The translations under genes were made by a program, and so were the position numbers. Below the pieces are notes generated by a model. It had not been told where the DNA came from, searched no databases, and worked only from the letters and a program-made list of their open reading frames with translations. From Coriobacteriia bacterium (lineage in GTDB: Bacteria > Actinomycetota > Coriobacteriia > WRKU01 > WQUG01), in the NCBI GenBank assembly GCA_009779395.1, contig WREJ01000060.1, positions 1 to 6,921 on the forward strand: a stretch of 6,921 nt of DNA, in the 5' to 3' direction. Each line of letters starts with the position of its first letter. Positions within the stretch are counted from its first letter, which is position 1. Shown piece by piece: positions 1 through 5,684 of the stretch.

Positions 1-183
1 CACGAACTTCCTGGTGCCTCGCTGCACAGCAAAGCGCTACTGCCACTGCATGCGGTCATCACCTGCGAGCCCGGTATTTACCTACCCGGCGAGCTAGGAG
101 TACGCATCGAAGACCTTGTTGTGGTAGAAAATGATGGGCACCGCAACCTCTCGGCTTCTCCCAAAGAACTCCTCATCGTCTGA
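1..183 (+). CDS. M24 family Xaa-Pro peptidase, C-terminal fragment (5' end outside window)
   Basis: Frame 1 is open from the first base to a TGA at 181-183 and encodes the last 60 residues of a creatinase-fold (M24) metallopeptidase. These enzymes remove N-terminal residues preceding proline (aminopeptidase P) or cleave Xaa-Pro dipeptides in the cytoplasm using two metal ions. Visible family motifs are HELPG at residues 1-5 of the fragment, the end of the usual VHExP block; TCEPGIY at 21-27, with the metal-binding Glu at 23; and GVRIEDLVVV at 33-42, with the second metal-binding Glu at 37. The tail, ending SPKELLIV, resembles the usual 'LT..PKELI.(L/V)' ending, so the C-terminus is natural rather than truncated. 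The N-terminal domain and the first metal ligands lie upstream of the window. Aminopeptidase P and prolidase cannot be told apart from this piece. The gap to the next gene is only 31 bp. Confidence 0.9.
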   Translation, partial: HELPGASLHSKALLPLHAVITCEPGIYLPGELGVRIEDLVVVENDGHRNLSASPKELLIV

Positions 184-203
184 GTAGCGAACACGCAGAG
201 AAA

Positions 204-218
204 ATGACCATGCCTTGA
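204..218 (+). other. Candidate 4-codon mini-ORF (MTMP) whose stop overlaps the ABC-F start
   Basis: An ATG at 204 opens Met-Thr-Met-Pro and stops at TGA 216-218. The TTG start proposed for the ABC-F gene (215-217) overlaps this stop as TTGA, an arrangement typical of termination-reinitiation coupling. The only weak Shine-Dalgarno-like run (GCAGAGAAA, about 195-203) is closer to this ATG than to the TTG. Leader peptides are known upstream of several antibiotic-resistance ABC-F genes, but those are usually longer and attenuator-linked. No attenuator hairpin is evident here, so a chance ATG remains possible. Confidence 0.3.
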
Positions 219-2191
219 TTCTCTCACTAAGCAATATCAGCAAAAGCTTTGGGCAGCGAACCCTCTTTCGTGATGTCAATCTGCGTGTGCGTGCGAAAGA
301 CCGCATTGCGCTGATTGGTCCTAATGGCAGTGGCAAAACGACGCTCCTTGAAATCATCGCCGGTGCTGCTGATGCTGACACGGGGCAGATTACGCTGGGC
401 AAGTCAGTACGCCTGGGTTACCTGCAGCAAGAGGCCACTCTGGTGCCGGGACGATCTGCCCTGGCAGAAGTCATGAGTGCTGCCGCCAACCTGCAAGACC
501 TCGAGGCGCGTATTAAGACCTTAGAAGAAGGTCTTGCTGTGGCGGGGGAGTCAGGACCAGAACAAAAAGAACTACTGGCGCAGTACGCGCACGCGACCGA
601 ACGATTCGAGTTGCAGGGTGGCTGGGACAGCGAACATCAGGCGCGCGCCCTGCTGGGCGGCTTGGGTTTTGCTGCAACAGAAGTGCAGCGTGATGTTGGC
701 AGCTTTTCAGGGGGGTGGCAGATGCGTATTGCTTTGGCGAAACTGCTCCTGCGCCAGCCTGACCTGCTGCTACTGGACGAGCCAACTAATCACCTTGACC
801 TTGCCAGCGTGACCTGGCTGGAAGGCTTTCTGCGCACCTACAGTGGTGCCTTGCTGATGGTCAGTCACGACCGTGCCTTTATGAATGGCATTGTCGGTCG
901 CGTGGAAGAGATTTTTGACGGCAGCTTGCAGCACTACGTGGGCAACTACGATGCCTATCTAAAGGAACGCACGCTGCGGATCGAGCAAATGCGGACAAAA
1001 CGCGCTGCTCAGGACAAGGAAATCGCCCATATGCAGGCATTTGTCGACCGCTTTCGCTACAAAAACACCAAGGCAGTTGCTGCACAGGATCGCATTGCGC
1101 GTATCGAAAAAATTAAGAAGGAGCTTGTCCAGCTGCCCTGTGAAGCACCCAAACTGCGCTTTAATTTCAGGCAGCCGCCGCGCACAGGAGATCTGGTTGT
1201 TGAACTAAGTGATCTTGCGAAATCCTACGGTGATTTGCCCGTCTACAAGGACTTAAATCTGTCGCTCTATCGCGGTGAAAAGGTCGCGTTAGTCGGTCCT
1301 AACGGTGCAGGAAAGTCAACACTGCTCAAGCTGCTTGCCGGCGTGCTGACACCAGAGCGCGGTACGCGCACACTAGGCGTACAGGTTAGCTCGAGCTATT
1401 TTGCGCAGCATCAATTGGATAAACTCGATGTGAAAAAGACGGTCTTTCAAGAAATCGATGATGTTGCGCCGGGCTGGACACAGGGCGAGGTGCGCGGCCT
1501 TTTGGGAGCATTTCTCTTTGCAGGTGACGATGTCAACAAAAAAGTCGCCGTGTTGTCTGGCGGCGAGCGCGGGCGACTGGCACTGGCAAAAATGCTGGTC
1601 GAACCAACACCGCTTTTGTGTCTGGACGAACCCACAAACCATCTGGATATCACCAGTACTGACGTGCTAGAGCAGGCTCTGCAGCGTTTTGAAGGCACCA
1701 TCGCGCTGATTACCCACGACCGGCACCTGATTCGTGCGGTTGCACATAAAATTATAGAAGTCGACCAGGGTCGGGTGACCATCTTTGAGGGCGACTACGA
1801 CTACTATTTGTGGAAAAGCTCCCAGCAGCACAGCGATTCAGATTCGCCTGCGCAGTCAGAGGACAGGACAGCTCCGCGCACATCTGCAGCAAAAACCAAG
1901 GAACAAAAGCGTCTCGAGGCACAGGCACGTAATGCTTTTTACCGCAAGACAAAAGACCTTAAACAGCAGCTAGACAGTGCTGAAGCAGCCACCGAGACTG
2001 CTAGTCAGCGTCTTGCAGAACTGAGTGGCTTGCTGTCGGATGAGGAGTTTTACCTCCAAAACGATCAGTTTCAAAAAGCAGTAAGCGAATACGCTGAATT
2101 GAAGCAGCATCTGCAGCAGCAGGAAGCTCTGTGGTTGGACGCATCAGAAAGGCTCGCAGAAATCGCTGCAGAAGAGGGCCTTGAGCTGTGA
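215..2191 (+). CDS. ABC-F family ATPase, duplicated ATP-binding cassettes (YheS/ABCF3-like)
   Basis: This is a 658-residue soluble protein with two ABC ATPase cassettes and no membrane segments, the ABC-F layout. Cassette 1 has Walker A GPNGSGKTT (35-43), signature SGGWQ (165-169), Walker B LLLLDEPTNHLD (184-195) and switch His218. Cassette 2 has GPNGAGKST (361-369), LSGGER (447-452), LLCLDEPTNHLD (467-478) and His501. Both catalytic Glu residues (189, 472) are intact. The charged linker at about 250-305, containing AFVDRFRYKNTKA and QDRIARIEKI, matches the P-site-tRNA interaction motif region; the FVDRFR form and SGGW signature recall E. coli YheS and eukaryotic ABCF3. A polar stretch (about 535-560) precedes a C-terminal coiled coil (about 560-658). 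ABC-F proteins bind the ribosomal E site and rescue or tune translation, and some give antibiotic resistance; this member's role is not readable from sequence. TTG 215 is chosen because an in-frame stop lies at 185 and the first strand, ILSLSNISKSF, begins directly after it. Confidence 0.93.
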   Translation: MILSLSNISKSFGQRTLFRDVNLRVRAKDRIALIGPNGSGKTTLLEIIAGAADADTGQITLGKSVRLGYLQQEATLVPGRSALAEVMSAAANLQDLEARIKTLEEGLAVAGESGPEQKELLAQYAHATERFELQGGWDSEHQARALLGGLGFAATEVQRDVGSFSGGWQMRIALAKLLLRQPDLLLLDEPTNHLDLASVTWLEGFLRTYSGALLMVSHDRAFMNGIVGRVEEIFDGSLQHYVGNYDAYLKERTLRIEQMRTKRAAQDKEIAHMQAFVDRFRYKNTKAVAAQDRIARIEKIKKELVQLPCEAPKLRFNFRQPPRTGDLVVELSDLAKSYGDLPVYKDLNLSLYRGEKVALVGPNGAGKSTLLKLLAGVLTPERGTRTLGVQVSSSYFAQHQLDKLDVKKTVFQEIDDVAPGWTQGEVRGLLGAFLFAGDDVNKKVAVLSGGERGRLALAKMLVEPTPLLCLDEPTNHLDITSTDVLEQALQRFEGTIALITHDRHLIRAVAHKIIEVDQGRVTIFEGDYDYYLWKSSQQHSDSDSPAQSEDRTAPRTSAAKTKEQKRLEAQARNAFYRKTKDLKQQLDSAEAATETASQRLAELSGLLSDEEFYLQNDQFQKAVSEYAELKQHLQQQEALWLDASERLAEIAAEEGLEL

Positions 2192-2230
2192 TTTTTGCTG
2201 GACAGACTCCCTCTGAAAAAGCTGCCAAGG
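2179..2230 (+). repeat. Imperfect inverted repeat spanning the ABC-F stop codon
   Basis: CCTTG (2179-2183) can pair with CAAGG (2226-2230), AGCT (2184-2187) with AGCT (2220-2223), and T-run 2192-2196 with A-run 2216-2219. This gives an interrupted stem around a loop of about 20 nt. The ABC-F stop codon (2189-2191) lies within it. No U-tract follows, so it does not qualify as an intrinsic terminator. It may be a 3'-end processing or stability stem, or chance. Confidence 0.25.
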
Positions 2231-2255
2231 AAAGTACTCACAACGTGGCTAAAGT

Positions 2256-2264
2256 TGCTACAAT
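2256..2264 (+). promoter_or_regulatory. Candidate extended -10 promoter for the M50 protease gene
   Basis: TGCTACAAT is a TG-n extended -10 followed by TACAAT, one mismatch from TATAAT. It lies in the 148-bp noncoding gap about 75 bp before the proposed start, implying a transcript start near 2271. No good -35 hexamer is visible at 16-18 bp spacing, which is normal for extended -10 promoters. The next intergenic promoter candidate, at 3799, is nearly the same 9-mer. Confidence 0.5.
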
Positions 2265-2311
2265 AATTGAAGCGCATTTGAGGGGTGACTGACGGGTGGA
2301 CAGCGCTAGGT

Positions 2312-2323
2312 GTTGCACGCAAC
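2312..2323 (+). repeat. Short hairpin-forming palindrome in the M50 5' leader
   Basis: GTTGC-AC-GCAAC forms a short inverted repeat ending 4 bases before the strong ribosome binding site at 2328. A second pair, AGCGC (2271-2275) with GCGCT (2303-2307), could enclose the upstream leader. Together they could modulate access to the ribosome binding site, but both are short and could be coincidental. Confidence 0.25.
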
Positions 2324-2327
2324 GGAT

Positions 2328-2334
2328 GGAGGGG
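2328..2334 (+). promoter_or_regulatory. Strong Shine-Dalgarno that fixes the M50 start at TTG 2340
   Basis: GGAGGGG lies 5 bases before the TTG at 2340. The alternative in-frame GTG at 2310 and TTG at 2313 lack an equally good site and would place this sequence inside the coding region. This is the best ribosome binding site in the window and favours the shorter protein. Confidence 0.7.
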
Positions 2335-2339
2335 TTCTC

Positions 2340-3083
2340 TTGGAGTATGTCGAATCGTTCATAAGAAATTTCTTGTCCAGCGGGATCTTTTTTCTCTTCA
2401 GTTTCCTGCTGATTATTCCCGCTTTGACCCTGCACGAGTGGTCGCATGCGTGGATGGCAAATCGTCTGGGTGACCCCACGCCGCGCATGATGGGACGCCT
2501 CAGCATCAATCCACTGCGCCACATTGACCCGATTGGAACGGTGCTACTACCCATTGGTCTGCTCATCTTTAGCGGCGGAGCCTTTACCTTTGGTTACGCA
2601 AAGCCCGTACCTTTTAACCCGCGCTATCTAAAAGACCAGCGAAAGGGAACGGCACTGATTGGCATTGCGGGACCTGCGATGAACGTCATCTTGGCACTGG
2701 GAACAACCTTTCTGCTGCTGCTTGCGGTGTGGCTGCTACCAGCGATAACGGTGCTGCAGCGCGCAGACAGCGGCATGATTGTTCAGTTAGCGCCCCTTGG
2801 TATTTTGCTGGCACGTTTTGCCTACATCAATCTGGTGCTCTGCTTTTTTAACCTACTACCCATCCCACCCTTTGATGGCTCACGTGTTGTGCAAAAGTTC
2901 CTCAAGGGTAATGCGCGCCACTACTACGCCCAGCTAGAGCAGTACGGCATGTGGATAGTGCTAGGCATCATCGCCATTCCTCCCATGCTATTCGGATTCA
3001 GCCTCATCGGCATCTATTTTCGCTTTACCGCACAGCTGGTATTTACGCTACTGACGGGGATACCTTTAAGTGCAGCCTTCTAG
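2340..3083 (+). CDS. Site-2 protease-like M50 family membrane metalloprotease
   Basis: The product is a 247-residue polytopic membrane protein of the compact M50 (SpoIVFB/YwhC-like) group, zinc proteases that cut substrates within the membrane. Hydrophobic segments lie at about 12-32, 64-84, 108-137, 150-172 and 203-240. The zinc-binding HExxH is HEWSH (32-36) at the end of the first segment, with Glu33 as catalytic base; the third zinc ligand is Asp179 in NLLPIPPFDG (171-180). GYAKPVPFNP (85-94) and GIAGPAMN (108-115) are further family blocks. There is no PDZ or CBS domain, so this is the minimal form. TTG 2340 is preferred over GTG 2310 because of the ribosome binding site at 2328, and it puts the N-terminus directly before the first membrane segment. 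A close relative often precedes trpS or scpA in Gram-positive genomes (from memory). No substrate can be named. Confidence 0.92.
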   Translation: MEYVESFIRNFLSSGIFFLFSFLLIIPALTLHEWSHAWMANRLGDPTPRMMGRLSINPLRHIDPIGTVLLPIGLLIFSGGAFTFGYAKPVPFNPRYLKDQRKGTALIGIAGPAMNVILALGTTFLLLLAVWLLPAITVLQRADSGMIVQLAPLGILLARFAYINLVLCFFNLLPIPPFDGSRVVQKFLKGNARHYYAQLEQYGMWIVLGIIAIPPMLFGFSLIGIYFRFTAQLVFTLLTGIPLSAAF

Positions 3084-3122
3084 CAGAAGAGTTTGTTCAG
3101 GTGGGAGAGCTTGTCCAGAACT

Positions 3123-3130
3123 GGAAGGGA
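3123..3130 (+). promoter_or_regulatory. Ribosome binding site of the FMN oxidoreductase
   Basis: GGAAGGGA lies 7 bases before ATG 3138 and supports that start over an in-frame TTG at 3093. The protein from 3138 begins directly with the first flavodoxin-fold strand (MKVLLFNGSP), as the family usually does. Confidence 0.7.
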
Positions 3131-3137
3131 AACAGTA

Positions 3138-3770
3138 ATGAAAGTACTACTCTTTAACGGAAGTCCCAAAAAAAAGGGAACCACAGCGCGTGCTCTTGCA
3201 GAAGTTGCTGCTGAAATCAAGGCTGCGGGTATCGAAACGCAGACGCTGCAGCTAGGAACTGCTGCAGTATACGGCTGTGCTGCCTGTCTGCACTGTCGCA
3301 CAAACAGCACCGTCTGTCGCTACGCTGACGACGTCTGCAATGACTTGGTCGCTGCAGCACAAGAATCTGACGGCTTTATCTTTGGCTCGCCGGTCTATTT
3401 TGCTGGTGCCAACGGTGCCCTCTGTGCTGTGTTAGATCGTGCCTTTTACTCGAGCTTTGCGCACTTTGTCGGCAAGCCAGGGGCAGGTATTACAGTATGT
3501 CGGCGCGGAGGAGCAAGTGCGACCTTTGACCGCCTGAACAAGTACTTCACTTTTGCCCAGATGCCCATTGTCAGCAGTCAGTACTGGAACATGGTCCATG
3601 GCATCAACGCCGAACAAGCAAAACAAGACCTTGAGGGTATGCAGACCATGCGTGTACTGGGGCGTAATATGGCACAGCTACTCAAGCACATCGAAGCAGG
3701 CAAGGCAACAGGACTTACTATGCCGGCACCTGCAGTAGAAGAGCGACTGTTTACGCCCTTTATCAGGTAA
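3138..3770 (+). CDS. Flavodoxin-fold NAD(P)H-dependent FMN oxidoreductase with Isf-like cysteine motif
   Basis: The product is a 210-residue cytoplasmic protein of the NADPH-dependent FMN reductase / iron-sulfur flavoprotein group. The first strand and FMN phosphate loop are MKVLLFNGSPKKKGTT (1-16); GSPVYF (83-88) is the second FMN-contacting block; CRRGGASATFDRLNKYF (from about 120) and MPIVSSQYWNMVHG are typical of this subgroup. Cysteines 47, 50, 53 and 60 form C-x2-C-x2-C-x6-C, within the compact C-x2-C-x2-C-x(4-7)-C pattern that binds a [4Fe-4S] cluster in archaeal Isf. Related bacterial proteins often carry similar cysteines, and whether they hold a cluster is not generally shown. Likely activity is reduction of a small electron acceptor or quinone, or an electron-transfer role in an anaerobe; the substrate is unknown. 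It starts 54 bp after the M50 gene with no clear promoter between, so cotranscription is plausible. The phosphate loop is encoded by a run of eight A. Confidence 0.88.
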   Translation: MKVLLFNGSPKKKGTTARALAEVAAEIKAAGIETQTLQLGTAAVYGCAACLHCRTNSTVCRYADDVCNDLVAAAQESDGFIFGSPVYFAGANGALCAVLDRAFYSSFAHFVGKPGAGITVCRRGGASATFDRLNKYFTFAQMPIVSSQYWNMVHGINAEQAKQDLEGMQTMRVLGRNMAQLLKHIEAGKATGLTMPAPAVEERLFTPFIR

Positions 3771-3798
3771 GAACACTGGCGTTAGTCTGGACCTGCTC

Positions 3799-3807
3799 TG
3801 CTAGAAT
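3799..3807 (+). promoter_or_regulatory. Candidate extended -10 promoter for the trpS-scpA-scpB-rluB unit
   Basis: TGCTAGAAT has the TG-n extension and TAGAAT, one mismatch from TATAAT. It lies in the 78-bp gap before trpS, giving a predicted start near 3814 and a leader of about 35 nt. No convincing -35 is visible. The leader is far too short for a T-box riboswitch or a trp leader peptide attenuator. Confidence 0.5.
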
Positions 3808-3848
3808 TGAGCCCTGTACATTGTGACCAACAGAAAGGCATAGCTGAC

Positions 3849-4865
3849 ATGAAAGAACGGGTGTTGACGGGGTATCGTCCAACGGGCAAGTTGCATTTGG
3901 GGCATTGGTTTGGCAACTTGCAGAACATGCTGGCTTTGCAGGACCAGTATCAGGCATTCTACTTTGTGGCTGACTGGCATGCCCTGACCAGCGAGTGGCA
4001 AAATCCCTCTGACATCGCGCGCTACACCGAAGAAATGGTGCTTGACTGGGTGGCTGCAGGGCTTGACCCCGACAAGTGTGTCATCTACCGCCAAAGCGAC
4101 ATTGTTCAGGTGTCAGAACTGCTGCTGTATCTGTCGATGGTGACTCCCGTGTCGTGGCTCGAGCGCACGCCTTCGTACAAAGAACAGCAACAGCAGATGA
4201 GCGACAAAGACCTCAGCAATTTGGGGTTCTTCCTGTACCCGGCGTTGCAGACCGCAGACATTGTGATTATGGACGCCGCGCGCGTTCCTGTTGGCGAAGA
4301 CCAGCTGCCGCATTTGGAACTGGGACGCGAAATCGTACGCCGCTTTAATGCGACTTATCAGGCGGGGGAGTCTGGCCTGGTCGAACCAAAGGCCTTACTA
4401 GCAAGCTCTCTTGGTCAGGCGAAAGACGCTGCCGGGGCGCGTGTTCCTGGCACCGACGGACGCAAAATGTCGAAAAGTTATGGTAACGCTATCTTTATCA
4501 GTGACACAGCTGACGAGATTCGCAAAAAGGCGATGGGTTTTATGACCGACCCTGCACGCAAACAGCTGACTGACCCGGGGGATCCCGAAGTCTGTCCGCT
4601 GCATCAGGTGCATAAACTGATTGCTGACGAGAAAAAAATCGCCGACTGGGAGACCTGCTGTCGTGCTGCTAGCTGTGGTTGTGTGCCGCATAAACAAGAC
4701 TTTGCAGAGGATCTGGTTGCCTATTTGGCAGACTTTCAGGCACGGCGTGCAGAACTGGACGCACTCCCTGGCTTTGCACGTGAGGTACTGCAGGCAGGCG
4801 CTGAAAAGGCACGACCTATCGCAGAGGCGACCATTAAACGCTGCCGCGACTTGGTTGGTCTGTAA
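3849..4865 (+). CDS. trpS: Tryptophanyl-tRNA synthetase
   Basis: This class Ic aminoacyl-tRNA synthetase of 338 residues, a normal bacterial length, charges tRNA-Trp with tryptophan using ATP. The N-terminus TGYRPTGKLHLGHWFGNL carries the HIGH-type motif as HLGH (16-19). GEDQLPHLELGREI (149-162) is the active-site and dimer region, and the KMSKS loop is intact at 206-210 within GRKMSKSYGNAIF. The C-terminal helical anticodon-binding region has cysteines 249, 271 and 278 plus His281, spaced C-x21-C-x6-C-x2-H, close to the C-x22-C-x6-C-x2-C motif reported for the [4Fe-4S] cluster of Thermotoga maritima TrpRS; two more cysteines (270, 276) lie nearby. ATG 3849 is preferred over an in-frame TTG at 3807 because the latter overlaps the -10 element and an AAAGG lies 10 bases upstream of the ATG. 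It is the first gene of the tightly spaced run into scpA. Confidence 0.97.
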   Translation: MKERVLTGYRPTGKLHLGHWFGNLQNMLALQDQYQAFYFVADWHALTSEWQNPSDIARYTEEMVLDWVAAGLDPDKCVIYRQSDIVQVSELLLYLSMVTPVSWLERTPSYKEQQQQMSDKDLSNLGFFLYPALQTADIVIMDAARVPVGEDQLPHLELGREIVRRFNATYQAGESGLVEPKALLASSLGQAKDAAGARVPGTDGRKMSKSYGNAIFISDTADEIRKKAMGFMTDPARKQLTDPGDPEVCPLHQVHKLIADEKKIADWETCCRAASCGCVPHKQDFAEDLVAYLADFQARRAELDALPGFAREVLQAGAEKARPIAEATIKRCRDLVGL

Positions 4866-4880
4866 GCGACCGTTGCAGCA

Positions 4881-5684
4881 ATGAGCACAAAACCCCAGAT
4901 ACAGACCGATTACTTTCAGGGTCCCTTTGACCTGTTGCTGCATTTGGTGTCGCGCCAAAAACTGGACGTCGGTGTTATCTCGGTCAGTGAAATCGCTGAT
5001 CAGTACCTGACTCATATTGAACAGATGAAAGAACTTGACCTGGAAGTCGCCAGCGAGTTCTTGCTGCTGGCGGCAACGCTGCTTGACATCAAAGCACTGG
5101 CACTGTTGCCGCGCGATGAACACTATAGTGGCGATGACCTGGACGACCTTACTCCTGATGAGATGCGTGACGTATTGATTGCGCGCCTGATTGCCTACAA
5201 ACAGTACAAAAATATCGCGACTGTCCTCGAGACACGCGCCCAGGCAGAGGGGCACATGCATCCGCGGCAAGCTGGTCTCGAGCCGGAATTTCTGCGTCCT
5301 TTGCCTGATTACCTTGAGGGTGTGACCCTGCACACCCTGGCATTGATGTGTGCCGAGCTAGAGTTTCGCAAAGAGACCTTTTTGCTCGAGGCAGAGCATA
5401 TCGCAAGCGTACCCATTTCACTGGCAGAATACGCCGAGGGAGTACGGACCATGCTTGCAAAAAACAAGCGGCTTAACTTTGAACAACTGTTGCCGACAAA
5501 CGCCGACCCCGAGGTTGTTGTGGTGACCTTTTTGGCAGTGCTCGAGCTGTACAAACATGGGGCTATTGATCTGGCGCAAGACGACAGTTGCAGCAGCCTG
5601 ACCATTCGCCGCCTCAGCCGGCGCGAAGCACAAAAGCGCGGCGTTGACCCTGACGGAATAGAGGACTTTGATGACTACAACTAA
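4881..5684 (+). CDS. scpA: Segregation and condensation protein A (kleisin)
   Basis: ScpA, 267 residues, is the kleisin subunit that bridges the SMC ATPase heads and recruits ScpB, forming the chromosome-condensing Smc-ScpAB complex. The N-terminal SMC-neck-binding region begins with the diagnostic FQGPFDLLLHLVSRQKLDV (13-31), followed by ISEIADQYL-like helices and LASEFLLLAATLLDIKA-type helix residues (about 52-73). The acidic stretch at 85-96 and the helical middle match the ScpB-binding region. The C-terminal winged helix that sits on the SMC head is at about 205-250 and contains VVVVTFLAVLELYKHG (212-227). The length is normal for the family. ATG 4881 follows the trpS stop by 15 bp. No Shine-Dalgarno is visible in that gap, so initiation probably depends on ribosomes finishing trpS. 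The 3' end overlaps scpB by 14 bp, consistent with coupled synthesis of the two partners. Confidence 0.96.
   Translation: MSTKPQIQTDYFQGPFDLLLHLVSRQKLDVGVISVSEIADQYLTHIEQMKELDLEVASEFLLLAATLLDIKALALLPRDEHYSGDDLDDLTPDEMRDVLIARLIAYKQYKNIATVLETRAQAEGHMHPRQAGLEPEFLRPLPDYLEGVTLHTLALMCAELEFRKETFLLEAEHIASVPISLAEYAEGVRTMLAKNKRLNFEQLLPTNADPEVVVVTFLAVLELYKHGAIDLAQDDSCSSLTIRRLSRREAQKRGVDPDGIEDFDDYN
5660..5664 (+). promoter_or_regulatory. Ribosome binding site of scpB inside scpA
   Basis: AGAGG lies within the last codons of scpA, 6 bases before ATG 5671. It favours ATG 5671 over the adjacent TTG 5668. Confidence 0.6.

Noticed and set aside
1447..1782. Minus-strand open frame of 111 codons opposite ABC-F cassette 2
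   Set aside because: It is antisense to conserved Walker and signature regions, low in complexity, and without independent start signals or family resemblance.
2192..2255. Intrinsic terminator after the ABC-F gene
   Set aside because: An imperfect dyad is present, but no T-run follows it; the T-run at 2192-2196 is on the 5' side of the loop.
3084..3137. Promoter for the FMN oxidoreductase (TTGTTC at 3093 as a -35)
   Set aside because: No acceptable -10 lies 16-18 bp downstream; cotranscription with the M50 gene is simpler.
3093..3137. N-terminal extension of the FMN oxidoreductase from TTG 3093
   Set aside because: It would place a good ribosome binding site inside the gene, and the added residues precede the natural first strand of the flavodoxin fold.
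3807..3848. Extended trpS start at TTG 3807
   Set aside because: The TTG overlaps the extended -10 element, the added 14 residues are not TrpRS-like, and ATG 3849 starts right before the conserved TGYRPTGKLHLGH block.
3771..3848. T-box riboswitch or trp attenuator before trpS
   Set aside because: The gap is 78 bp and the predicted leader about 35 nt, too short for a T-box; no T-box consensus or Trp-codon leader peptide is present.
4398..5333. Long minus-strand open frame of 311 codons opposite trpS and scpA
   Set aside because: It runs across the 3' half of trpS, the intergenic gap and the 5' half of scpA, has no recognisable domain, and is fully explained as a shadow of two certain genes on the other strand.
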